The notes under the pieces are model-generated. The model searched no databases and was not told the DNA's origin. It was given only the letters and a program-made list of their open reading frames with translations. From assembly GCF_016862915.1 (NCBI RefSeq), contig NZ_BONW01000013.1, positions 372,001 through 436,000 on the forward strand: a stretch of DNA of 64,000 bases, written 5' to 3'. The DNA comes from Plantactinospora endophytica (GTDB taxonomy: Bacteria > Actinomycetota > Actinomycetes > Mycobacteriales > Micromonosporaceae). Each line of letters opens with the position of its first letter. Position 1 is the stretch's first letter. The position numbers and the translations under genes were made by a program. Below are positions 8,991 through 16,633 of this stretch, in pieces.

Positions 8991-9446
8991 GCGACGGCCA
9001 GCGAGGCGGCGGTCCTCGACCCCCGACTTAAGAGGGTCTGTGCGCGGGACCTGGGGTGGGGACACCACCAGAGGTCGCGGCCGGCCCGAATCCGGTGCAA
9101 CCGACGTCGCGGTCGGCCGAGATGACGTCTCCGTCCGCCGTCCTGCCCCAGGCTGCGGCGGCCGGAGATCCTCGCACCGGATGTGGCTACCGGGGTTCCC
9201 GCGACCGGCTACCACCCGAGTCGTCGGGGCCGACCGTTGGGCCGCTGGCCCGGCTGCGCTTCATCCTTGTCCGACTGGACGACGAAGGCGTTGACCGATC
9301 GTCCCGAGCACGCGGAGCCGCCGTACGCCCGCTGTGGGCGCGGAGCGAGGACGGGACCGGCCGGATCCGCCTCGCCCGCCGAGGCATGACCTGGTCCGCC
9401 GCTGTTCGCGACGATCGACACCGCATCCGTACGAAAGGACACATCC
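8991..9446. other. Intergenic region after the PEP mutase gene
   Basis: About 450 bp without a credible gene on either strand. The end carries the ribosome site of the next gene (GAAAGG, 8 nt before the GTG at 9447). No strong terminator hairpin was found, so read-through from pepM is possible. Confidence 0.4.
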
Positions 9447-10190
9447 GTGCCGACCACCCCTGCCACCGTTGCCGCGACCGACCGCCACGCCGACGTACCG
9501 GTCATGATCCTCACCGGTCCGCCCGGCGCGGGTAAGTCCACCGCGATGAGGGCGTTCCGGCGTCGCTTTCCCGGACTCATCCATTTCGGAGTGCGGGTCT
9601 TCTTCGAGCGGCAGATCGAACAGGGCACGCCCCTCGGGCTGCGGGCCAAGAAATTCCACGACACGAAGGTCTGGCATCCGGACGAACTCATCTTCGACGG
9701 CATCGCCAGTTGGCTGGACGAGGGCCTGCCGGCCGCCACCCGGGTCGTCCTGGAAGGCTTCCCGCGCAACAGGTCGCAGGCCCGCGCCCTGGACGGCGTG
9801 CTCGGCGATCGTGGCCTGCGGGTGGACCGGCTCGTCTACCTGAACGTCCCCGACGAGGTCGCCGCGGCCAGGGTGATGACGCGCGAGGTGTGCACGAGCT
9901 GCGAGACCATCGTGGCCGACGCGATTCCCGTGCCCGGTACGGCCTGCGTCCGGTGCGGCCGGCAACTCGTCCGGCGCCCGGACGACGATCAGCAGACCTT
10001 CCGCAGGCGTCTGGCGCGGCAACGTCAGGGTGCCGTGGAACTGCTGGACCACTACGAGGCGCTCGGGGTCGTCGTCCGGATCGACGGGACCAGTCCGCCG
10101 GCCCAGGTGGCGGCAGCCCTGGAGGTGGCCGCACCCGCAGCACAGATCGCAGCACGGCGCATCCAGCAACCGGCGACCCGAGGCGCCTGA
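9447..10190 (+). CDS. Adenylate-kinase-like P-loop phosphotransferase with altered acceptor site
   Basis: A 247-residue protein with the adenylate kinase fold: Walker A GPPGAGKST (about 24-32), the GFPRNRSQA segment, a zinc-finger-type LID with CTSC and CVRC, and the later RRPDD and RRRL arginine region. The ATP side is therefore intact. In adenylate kinases the acceptor AMP is held by the STGDxLR motif. Here the equivalent stretch reads HFGVRVFFERQI, so the conserved Thr and Arg are lost and the Arg position is Glu. I infer ATP-dependent phosphorylation of something other than AMP, possibly a phosphonate intermediate or the product (self-protection, as FomA does for fosfomycin with an unrelated fold). 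Starts at a GTG. Confidence 0.8.
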   Translation: MPTTPATVAATDRHADVPVMILTGPPGAGKSTAMRAFRRRFPGLIHFGVRVFFERQIEQGTPLGLRAKKFHDTKVWHPDELIFDGIASWLDEGLPAATRVVLEGFPRNRSQARALDGVLGDRGLRVDRLVYLNVPDEVAAARVMTREVCTSCETIVADAIPVPGTACVRCGRQLVRRPDDDQQTFRRRLARQRQGAVELLDHYEALGVVVRIDGTSPPAQVAAALEVAAPAAQIAARRIQQPATRGA

Positions 10191-10314
10191 GAGTACGCAG
10201 CCCGGTGTCTCGCCGTCACGCCGCTGGAGCTGCCGCACCGGACACCGCGAGTCTGCTCACCGTCCCGCCTCGGCCACTACTTCGACTCCGCTCTTCGATC
10301 CTTCGGAGACCGCT

Positions 10315-10833
10315 TTGACCGCAACCGACGACGCGGGCCAGCCCGCGTTCCTCCAAGACGAATTCCGCGAGGTGATGGCGCACGTCTGCACGCCGGTCTC
10401 GGTCGTCACCGCCGTGTCCGGCGGCCTGCCGCACGGTACGACCGTGAGCGCCTTCGCCTCGCTCTCCATGAACCCGCCGATGGTCCTGGTCTCGCTGGGC
10501 CGGCATTCCGACCTGCTGGCCGTCGTCCGTGCCACCCGTTGCTTCGGCGTCAACGTGCTCGCCAGCGAGCAGTCCGCCCTCGCGCTCAACTTCGCCCGCA
10601 AGGGCGGGACCGGCAAGTTCGCCGGTGTGCCCTGGCAGTCCGACGGTGGTGTGCCGCGCATTCCAGGCGCGGCCGGCTTCCTGGCCTGCCGGGTCAGTCA
10701 GCTCGTCGAAGGTGGTGACCACGTCGTGCTGCTCGGTGAGGTTCTGTCCGCACGCCCGACCCGGGCCCGGCCGCTGACCTACCACAACCGCGCCTTCGGC
10801 ACCCACCTTCCGCACCAGGTCCACGCCGCATGA
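10315..10833 (+). CDS. Flavin reductase (FMN-binding split barrel, HpaC/NtaB-like)
   Basis: A 172-residue flavin reductase-like protein. The family hallmark is visible: an N-terminal CTPVSVVTA strand, the SAFASLSMNPPMVLVSLG segment, and GVNVLAS followed by FARKGGTGKF. It supplies reduced FMN/FAD to a partner monooxygenase. The LLM-type oxygenase at 11226-12611 is the obvious partner. I chose a TTG at 10315, preceded by GGAG six bases upstream. No ATG gives a full-length protein; the next one, at 10375, would cut into the conserved domain. Confidence 0.85.
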   Translation: MTATDDAGQPAFLQDEFREVMAHVCTPVSVVTAVSGGLPHGTTVSAFASLSMNPPMVLVSLGRHSDLLAVVRATRCFGVNVLASEQSALALNFARKGGTGKFAGVPWQSDGGVPRIPGAAGFLACRVSQLVEGGDHVVLLGEVLSARPTRARPLTYHNRAFGTHLPHQVHAA

Positions 10834-10926
10834 CGCGGCCCGGGCTGCGTACCGTCATCGGCACCGGCCCGGATCCGTGGTGATCGGACGCGGTCGACGC
10901 CGTTGCAGAACAGGAGAGGAATCGTC

Positions 10927-11226
10927 ATGACGGCCATCCAGGACACCGGTCGACGAATGTCCGGCGCCGCCGACGGCCCGGCGCCGCTCGGCGTACGGTC
11001 GCTGCCCGCACACGTCGGAGCGGGCAGCGCACACATCGACATCGCCCGGACGGGGCCGCAACAGCGGGTGGCCGGGATGCCAGTGGCGTGGAGACCGTCC
11101 ATCGGCAAGCCTTCGGTGAACTTTTTTCAACCTCCCCTTGCGGTCCGCCGGACAGCAGGGTCGGACGCGGTGCGTGAGCGCCGCGCGGTTCAGGTTGAAA
11201 AAGGTTCAGTGGTGGTGACCGACTGA
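10927..11226 (+). CDS. Possible small protein or leader ORF before the LLM monooxygenase (doubtful)
   Basis: A 99-codon frame starts at an ATG with a strong ribosome site (GGAGAGG, 6 nt away), and its stop overlaps the ATG of the next gene by one base. That makes it a candidate for a translated and coupled leader. I recognise no domain. Its second half is made of the palindromic element at 11118-11207, so the frame may be an accident of the ribosome site plus that repeat. Treat it as hypothetical. Confidence 0.35.
   Translation: MTAIQDTGRRMSGAADGPAPLGVRSLPAHVGAGSAHIDIARTGPQQRVAGMPVAWRPSIGKPSVNFFQPPLAVRRTAGSDAVRERRAVQVEKGSVVVTD
11118..11207. repeat. Palindromic element, copy 1 (structured-RNA or mobile-repeat candidate)
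   Basis: The outer arms 11118-11133 and 11192-11207 form a near-perfect 16-bp inverted repeat (GAACtTTTTTCAACCT against its complement, one difference). Inside, 11167-11184 can form a 7-bp stem closed by a GTGA loop of the GNRA type. A diverged second copy lies at 15334-15423, also just upstream of a gene. Function unknown. Confidence 0.7.
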
Positions 11227-12611
11227 TGCCTGGCTTCCCGCACGGCAGGCCCCTGCATTTCAACCTGTTCAACAACGGCAGCGGCCACCACGAGGCGTCG
11301 TGGCGGCTTCCCGGCAGCTACCCGCTGGCCAACCTCGACATCGAGTACCACGAGCGGCTCGCCCAGCTCGCCGAGTCCGTGATGTTCGACTCCGTGTTCC
11401 TCGCCGACCATGTCGCGCTGGAGGGGGCGGCCCGCCGGCCCGCCGGGCGGATCGACCCGCTCACGGTGCTGACGGCGGTGGCCCGGGCGACGACCAGGAT
11501 CGGACTGATCGCCACCGCCTCGACCAGCTACAACGACCCGTTCAATCTCGCCCGCCGGTTCGCTGCGCTGGATCTGCTCAGCGGCGGCCGGGCCGGCTGG
11601 AACATCGTCACCACCCCGGGCGACGCCTCCGCCCGCAACTTCGGCCTCGACTCCCAGGCGTCCCACTTCGAGCGGTACCAGCGGGCGGACGAGTTCGTCT
11701 CCGTCGCCGAGAAGCTCTGGGACAGTTGGGAAGACGACGCGATCGTCGCCGACCGGGAAGCCGGTGTGTGGGCCGACGAATCGAAGATCCACACGATCGA
11801 CCATCGCGGGCGGTTCTTCTCGGTACGCGGCCCGCTGAACACCCCCCGCTCCCCACAGGGCCACCCGGTCCTGGTGCAGGCCGGATCGTCCGAGGACGGC
11901 AGGGACTTCGCCGCACGGCACGCCGAGGCGGTCTTCACCGCCCAGCACACCCTCGCCGACGGGCAGGCGTTCTACGCCGACCTGAAGCGCCGGGTCAAGC
12001 TCGCCGGGCGGGACCCCGACGGCGTGAAGATCCTGCCCGGGATCGTCCCGGTGATCGGCTCGACCGAGGCCGAGGCGCTGGAGCTGAATGCCGAACTGGA
12101 CCGGCTGGTCCTGGCCGAGTCGGGTCGTGACCGGCTGGCCCGGCAGCTCGGCCTCACCCCGGCGCAACTGCCGCTGGACAAGCCGCTCCCCGACGACCTG
12201 CCCAGCGAGGAGGAGATCGAGGGCGACAAGAGCCGGTTCACGCTGATCGTCGAACTGGCTCGCCGGGAGAAGCTGACCGTGCGGGAGCTGGTCGGGCGGC
12301 TCGGCAGCGGCCGGGGACACCGCACCTTCGCGGGTACTCCGGAGCAGGTCGTGGAGGTGATCGAGCAGTGGGCGCGGGAAGGCGCGGCGGACGGGTTCAA
12401 CATCATGCCGGCGACGCTGCCGTCCGGGTTCGAGCTGTTCGTCGAGCATGTGGTGCCGATACTGCGTACGCGTGGACTGATCCGGTCGGAGTACCAGGGC
12501 ACCACCCTGCGGGAGCACTACGGCCTGCCCCGGCCGCCGAGCCGGTACGCGCCCCGCGCCGCGTCGGCGGACGCCGCACCCGCCGGAGTCGCCGCGCGCG
12601 GTTCAGAATGA
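11226..12611 (+). CDS. LLM-class flavin-dependent monooxygenase (NtaA/SnaA/DszA family)
   Basis: A 461-residue bacterial luciferase-like TIM-barrel monooxygenase of the NtaA/DszA subgroup. The LARRFAALDLLSGGRAGWNIVTT-type segment (about 104-126), the NFGL and HFERYQRADEF region and the VLVQAGSSEDGR segment (about 218-229) are all typical. Such enzymes use FMNH2 from a separate reductase, here probably the gene at 10315-10833, to oxygenate N-, S- or C-containing substrates. Within a phosphonate cluster it may hydroxylate or cleave a side chain. BtrO of butirosin biosynthesis is a more distant precedent for an LLM enzyme acting on a carrier-bound intermediate. The start overlaps the preceding small frame. 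Confidence 0.9.
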   Translation: MPGFPHGRPLHFNLFNNGSGHHEASWRLPGSYPLANLDIEYHERLAQLAESVMFDSVFLADHVALEGAARRPAGRIDPLTVLTAVARATTRIGLIATASTSYNDPFNLARRFAALDLLSGGRAGWNIVTTPGDASARNFGLDSQASHFERYQRADEFVSVAEKLWDSWEDDAIVADREAGVWADESKIHTIDHRGRFFSVRGPLNTPRSPQGHPVLVQAGSSEDGRDFAARHAEAVFTAQHTLADGQAFYADLKRRVKLAGRDPDGVKILPGIVPVIGSTEAEALELNAELDRLVLAESGRDRLARQLGLTPAQLPLDKPLPDDLPSEEEIEGDKSRFTLIVELARREKLTVRELVGRLGSGRGHRTFAGTPEQVVEVIEQWAREGAADGFNIMPATLPSGFELFVEHVVPILRTRGLIRSEYQGTTLREHYGLPRPPSRYAPRAASADAAPAGVAARGSE

Positions 12612-12724
12612 GCGGGGCGGTCGGTCCCGTCCGATCCGGTTCGCTGTCAGGTCACGTGGATTCTGGCCAGCCTGTCGGCACAGCGGCTGTGCCGAGGCGG
12701 GTCGACGGCGGAACGGGGCGGGAG

Positions 12725-13423
12725 ATGGCCAGCGGCACTCGTGGTGAACTTCTCGACCGGCTGGCCGGGGCGATCGGGTCCGCCACGGCCGCGTACCCGC
12801 TCCGGGTCGCCGTCGACGGCCCGCCCGCCGCCGGCAAGACCATGCTGGCCGACGAACTCGCCGTGGTCCTGCGCGCCCGGGGCCGCGAGGTCATCCGCGC
12901 GTCGATCGACAACTTCATGTTGCCCCGGGTGGTGCGCTACCGGCGTGGCAGGAGCTCGCCCGATGCCTGCTACCGGGACTCCTTCGACTACGGCGCGCTG
13001 CGTAGGGTCCTGCTCGATCCGCTGGGGCCGGGCGGCGACCGGCGGTACCGGCCCGCGGTGTACGACTGGCATGCCGACACCGCGCTGTCCGAGCCGCCGG
13101 CTACGGCATCGGTGCACGCGGTGCTGCTGGTCGACGGGGTGTTCCTCCAGCGCCCGGAACTGGTCGACCTGTGGGACCTCCGCATTTTCGTGTCGGCCTC
13201 GTCCGAGCGGTTGGTGGAGCGGGCCCGAATCCGGGACCTGGCGCGGCTCGACTCCGTCGCCGAGGTCGAGCGGCGCTTCCGGCTCCGCTACCTTCCGGCC
13301 CAGGAGTTGTACTTCGCCGAGTCCCGCCCGGCCGAACGTGCCGACATCGTCGTGCACAACGACGAGGTCCAGCGACCCGGCTGGGAGTTCCGACTCTACG
13401 GACGCGCGAGCTGTAGCTCGTGA
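12725..13423 (+). CDS. Uridine-kinase-like P-loop kinase
   Basis: A 232-residue P-loop kinase of the uridine kinase/phosphoribulokinase group: Walker A DGPPAAGKT, then ASIDNFMLPR and the Y-D-SFDY acceptor region, LLVDGVF (Walker B-like) and an arginine-rich lid. Many actinomycetes carry such proteins outside nucleotide salvage and their acceptors are uncertain. An alternative ATG at 12608 overlaps the monooxygenase stop (ATGA), but would add a 39-residue low-complexity extension. I prefer 12725 because homologous domains begin there, although the coupling at 12608 is attractive. It may be a second phosphotransferase of the phosphonate locus or simply a neighbour. Confidence 0.75.
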   Translation: MASGTRGELLDRLAGAIGSATAAYPLRVAVDGPPAAGKTMLADELAVVLRARGREVIRASIDNFMLPRVVRYRRGRSSPDACYRDSFDYGALRRVLLDPLGPGGDRRYRPAVYDWHADTALSEPPATASVHAVLLVDGVFLQRPELVDLWDLRIFVSASSERLVERARIRDLARLDSVAEVERRFRLRYLPAQELYFAESRPAERADIVVHNDEVQRPGWEFRLYGRASCSS

Positions 13424-13472
13424 TTCCCGAGCGCCCCTGCCCACCGCTGCCGGTACCGGCGCTGGAACGGGC

Positions 13473-14312
13473 TCAGCCGGCGTCCCTGCGCACCGCGGTC
13501 ACGGCTACGGTGGCGTAGGGCAGGCTGAAGCTGCCGCCCATCCGGTCGATGACGGCACCGACCGCGTCCAGCACCCCGGCCAGCTCGTCCGGCGAGAGCT
13601 TGGCGAGCGCACCCTGGGTGGGGAGCAGCTCCAGCCACTCGTCCCGCGAGTACGTCCGCTCCCAGTCGAACCGCCACTGCTCGGGCTCGGTGAAGCTGCC
13701 TGTCTGCCGGATCCCGTCGGCGATCCGGTCGAACAGCGGCTGGTAGAGGTCGAACGGCGACCTCCGCTGGCCGGCGAGGTCGAACAGCGAGTCGGGCGCC
13801 ACCCGCCGGTAGGCATCGGCGGAGCGGCTGCCCCAGGCGGGCAGCGACATCCCGGCGGCATCGGCCAACTCGGGCGGGGTGAGGGACGCGTGGTGGAACG
13901 GCGCGAGCAGGCCGCCCGGGCGCAACGCCTCGGCGGCCCTGGTCGCCCCGGCCAGCGGGTCCACCCAGTGCCAGGCCGTTCCGGCGACGACCCCGTCGAA
14001 CGTCCGGCCCGCCGCCGCCCAGGTCTCGAACGTACCGACCTCGACCGGGACGCCGGTGCTGCGGGCGTACTCCGCCATCCGCGCGTCGGGATCGACGCCG
14101 AGCACCGTGCACCCGGCTGCCTGGAACTGTCGGGCCTCGATGCCGCTGCCGCATCCGACGTCCAGGATGTCGCGGCCGGGTAGGGTACCGGCGATTCGCG
14201 TGATCAGGGCCTCCGGATATGTGGGCCTGGACCGGTCGTAGAGAGCCGCGCCTCCGCCGAAATAAGCCTTCGCCGGGGGAGAGGGAGTGCCTTCTTGATA
14301 TACAGCAGACAT
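13473..14312 (-). CDS. SAM-dependent class I methyltransferase
   Basis: A 279-residue Rossmann methyltransferase with motif I LDVGCGSGIEAR (about 50-61), the acidic VDPD after beta-2 and an ALRPGGLL post-motif; it looks complete. The methyl acceptor is unknown. The promoter just upstream (14319-14349) suggests it is transcribed alone, with the ATG at the transcript's 5' end. It lies convergent to the uridine-kinase-like gene and inside the phosphonate region. It could O- or N-methylate a product, but similar free-standing proteins are common in unrelated contexts. Confidence 0.82.
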   Translation of the reverse strand: MSAVYQEGTPSPPAKAYFGGGAALYDRSRPTYPEALITRIAGTLPGRDILDVGCGSGIEARQFQAAGCTVLGVDPDARMAEYARSTGVPVEVGTFETWAAAGRTFDGVVAGTAWHWVDPLAGATRAAEALRPGGLLAPFHHASLTPPELADAAGMSLPAWGSRSADAYRRVAPDSLFDLAGQRRSPFDLYQPLFDRIADGIRQTGSFTEPEQWRFDWERTYSRDEWLELLPTQGALAKLSPDELAGVLDAVGAVIDRMGGSFSLPYATVAVTAVRRDAG

Positions 14313-14318
14313 CTGCCC

Positions 14319-14349
14319 ACTATATTGCTGACATGTGTGAATCCGTCAA
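14319..14349 (-). promoter_or_regulatory. Predicted promoter for the methyltransferase, leaderless transcript
   Basis: Read on the minus strand, TTGACG (14344-14349) and TATAGT (14319-14324) are separated by 19 bp. The -10 box ends 6 nt before the ATG at 14312, so transcription should start at or next to the start codon. No ribosome site is present in the gap. A partly symmetric ACATGTCAGC/GCAGATGT pair overlaps the promoter and could be an operator. Confidence 0.55.
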
Positions 14350-14441
14350 TGCCTGAGGATGCGTTTTCCGGCGCGTCCGTACGCGGGCACGGCGTATCGG
14401 CCGGTGCCGTGACGACCGGCCCGGCAGCGGTTTCGGCGACG

Positions 14442-15332
14442 CTATTCGGCGGGATCGGTCGGGTAACTCACGTAGGCGAAGGCCGAGCTGTCGGGGGCCC
14501 AGCTAGGGGTGTTCAAGGTGCCCTGACCACCGAAGAGACGAGCTGCGGTGGTGGCCGAGGACCAGTCGTCCAGCGCGACGACTTTCACGTCGACCCAGAC
14601 GTTCGAGGGATGTCCTTCCGTGCCGGGCGAGAACGCGAGGTACGTCGCCCACCTGCCGTCTGGCGAAATGTGCGGAAACCAGTTGACGTGGTCGTCGAAC
14701 GTCAGCCGCTCCAGACCGCTGCCGTCCGGGCGGATACGGGCGATCTGGGCGTGCCCGTCGAACAATTCAGTGTTGAAGTAGACCCATTCGCCGTCCGGCG
14801 AGTACTCACAGCCGTCGGAGTGCCCGGGTCCGGAGGTGAGTTTGCGGTAGTCGCCGCCGTCCACCGACATCGTGAAGACGTCGGCCAGGGTCCGTCCGTC
14901 CCCGGGTGCCGGCCGCAGCCCGATGAACGCGAGCCGGTCGCCGCGCGGGTGTACGCCGTGCAGGAAGTGCTGCACCCCGACCGAGGAGTCCGTGGTGACC
15001 AGCTCGGCGGCTCCGCCGGAAACGGGGGCGCGATATATCTGCCGGTCGTAGGCCGAGAGGTAGATGTGTTCGCCGTCCGGGTCGAGTACGTGGTCGTTGT
15101 TGAGCTGCGGGACGCCGGTGACCTCGATCTTTTCGAGCTGTCGTGTCGGGGCCAGGGACAGCCGCCACAGCAGGCCCTCGCCGTTGAGGACCAGGGCGTC
15201 GCCGGAGGACAGCCAGTTCGGCGACTCGAGCCGGCACAGTGCCGTCTCGAACTGCCTGACCGGCTCCCCACCGCTGGGCTCGGCGGTCCAGATCTGACAG
15301 GTCTGCCCCGGCAGAAGCGTCCGTAGCCGCAC
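14442..15332 (-). CDS. TolB-like beta-propeller protein (oligogalacturonate lyase/PD40 family)
   Basis: About 296 residues with repeated blades containing SPDG or DPDG turns (LDPDGEHIYLS, YSPDGEWVYF, ISPDGRWATY), histidine-rich segments (LNNDHVLD, HFLHGVHPRGD) and SWAPDSSAF at the end. The pattern fits the WD40-like/TolB propellers grouped with oligogalacturonate lyases. It is shorter than true pectate-degrading lyases and has no signal peptide, so it probably acts in the cytoplasm. The start is taken as a GTG at 15332. A longer reading from 15425 would translate the repeat element at 15334-15423. Role in the cluster unknown. Confidence 0.7.
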   Translation of the reverse strand: MRLRTLLPGQTCQIWTAEPSGGEPVRQFETALCRLESPNWLSSGDALVLNGEGLLWRLSLAPTRQLEKIEVTGVPQLNNDHVLDPDGEHIYLSAYDRQIYRAPVSGGAAELVTTDSSVGVQHFLHGVHPRGDRLAFIGLRPAPGDGRTLADVFTMSVDGGDYRKLTSGPGHSDGCEYSPDGEWVYFNTELFDGHAQIARIRPDGSGLERLTFDDHVNWFPHISPDGRWATYLAFSPGTEGHPSNVWVDVKVVALDDWSSATTAARLFGGQGTLNTPSWAPDSSAFAYVSYPTDPAE

Positions 15333-15333
15333 C

Positions 15334-15423
15334 GAACCTCTCTCGACCTCCCCTTGCGGTCGGTCGTAGCCGGGGGTGGCAGTCGGTGCGCGGGCGCCGC
15401 GCGGTCCGGGTGGGGAAAGGCTC
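15334..15423. repeat. Palindromic element, copy 2
   Basis: A diverged copy of the element at 11118-11207. It shares the CCTCCCCTTGCGGTC block near the left arm, the GGTGCG/GCGCCGCGCGGT hairpin block and a weaker outer inverted repeat. It ends directly against the start of the TolB-like gene on the minus strand. In both copies the element sits in the 5' region of a gene, but facing opposite ways, as expected for a palindrome. Confidence 0.65.
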
Positions 15424-15487
15424 ACTCGTGCGTCTCCTCGGGTCGTCGGGCGGTACGGTCAGCCGTGACGCGTGCGGCGGGCCCGAC

Positions 15488-16633
15488 CTACCGGTCGGCG
15501 ATCACGGTCATCACGCTCCGGTGCGTCATCTCGCTCGTGTTGGCCAGCACGTCGTCAGCGCTCAGTACGCGTGGGTTGTTCTCCGCCCGGCCGGAGGAGA
15601 GGTCGTCCTGCCAGTTCCGCCGGGGTATCCGGAAGTCGCCCAGGCCGTGCATCAGGAGCAGGCGATCTATCAGCTTCTCCAGTGGCATCCTGGTGTTGTC
15701 GAGACAGATCTGTTGCAGGCCGCCGACAAGGTGCCGCAGCGCCTCGGCGCCGTCCGGGTGGCGGATGTCCGCGTCCGTCGCCGCCGCGTTGAAGCCGATC
15801 AGCCACCGTAGGTGGAGCCCGACGGCGGCACCGTGGGCGATGCCGTGCCGTGCGGTCAGGGCGTAGGACAGCGCGTGTGCCGCGGTGGTGCGGGACGTGT
15901 TGATCGCGGCGCCCGCGAGTGCGGCGCCCCGGGCCAGCTCGGTCCGCAGCCTCGGGTCCGAGAACGTCCCGTGCCGCGTCGCCGCGTCGAGCACCGGCGT
16001 GAGCGTCCCGAGCGCGCGGACGGACTGGTCACGGGACTCGGGCGTGGCGGCGACCGCCCACGCCGACTCGACCGCCTGGGCGAGCGCGTCCAGGGCGCTC
16101 GCGGCCGCCGTGGGGGCCGGTACGGTCGCCGCGAGGTCGGGGTCGATGAGGATGTGGTCGGCCCGTGCGCTCGGGTGGTCGAGCGAAAGCTTGCGGTGCC
16201 CGACGTACACCGTGGCGAAGCTGGTGAGTTCGCTGCCGGATCCCGCGATCGTCGGCACCTGCACCAGCATGGTGGTCCTGTCCGCCGGGATCAGGTCGGG
16301 GTCGCGCAGGTACGCCTCCGGGTCGCCGCCGCACCCGGCGAGCACCGCGGCGCACTTGGCCACGTCCATCGCGCTGCCGCCGCCGACACCGACGACCGCG
16401 TCGGGGGCGTACTCCCGGGCGAGCGCGACCGCTTCACGGACCTGTGCCAGGGCCGGATTCGGACGCACACCCGGATAGCAGCGGACCTCCGCGTCGAGCC
16501 GGTCCACCAGCGTGGCGGCGACACCCGCCCGGAACGACCTGAGGCCGTGCACGACGAGCACCCGCCGGGCGGCTCCGAGCACCTCCGGAAGTTGCCCCAC
16601 CACCCCGGGACCGATCCGTACCTCTGGGGTCAT
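15488..16633 (-). CDS. Iron-type alcohol dehydrogenase, probable phosphonoacetaldehyde reductase
   Basis: A 381-residue group III (Fe-dependent) alcohol dehydrogenase: GVGGGSAMDVAK nucleotide-binding loop (about 82-93), PTIAGSGSE, and the metal-binding histidine region AHALSYALTARHGIAHG (about 255-271). Relatives in phosphonate clusters (PhpC, FomC, DhpG) reduce phosphonoacetaldehyde to 2-hydroxyethylphosphonate. Its ATG overlaps the stop of the phosphonopyruvate decarboxylase (ATGA), which makes this the expected reaction. This operon has the order GT, MPnS-like, Ppd, reductase. Identity of the substrate rests on family and context. Confidence 0.88.
   Translation of the reverse strand: MTPEVRIGPGVVGQLPEVLGAARRVLVVHGLRSFRAGVAATLVDRLDAEVRCYPGVRPNPALAQVREAVALAREYAPDAVVGVGGGSAMDVAKCAAVLAGCGGDPEAYLRDPDLIPADRTTMLVQVPTIAGSGSELTSFATVYVGHRKLSLDHPSARADHILIDPDLAATVPAPTAAASALDALAQAVESAWAVAATPESRDQSVRALGTLTPVLDAATRHGTFSDPRLRTELARGAALAGAAINTSRTTAAHALSYALTARHGIAHGAAVGLHLRWLIGFNAAATDADIRHPDGAEALRHLVGGLQQICLDNTRMPLEKLIDRLLLMHGLGDFRIPRRNWQDDLSSGRAENNPRVLSADDVLANTSEMTHRSVMTVIADR

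Noticed and set aside
7932-9215. A 427-codon minus-strand frame opposite pepM
   Set aside because: PEP mutase on the plus strand has intact family motifs; the reverse frame has none.
10925-11275. Minus-strand frame over the palindromic element, similar in translation to the N-terminal extension at 15332-15425
   Set aside because: The similarity comes from the shared DNA element being palindromic. No gene follows on that strand at copy 1.
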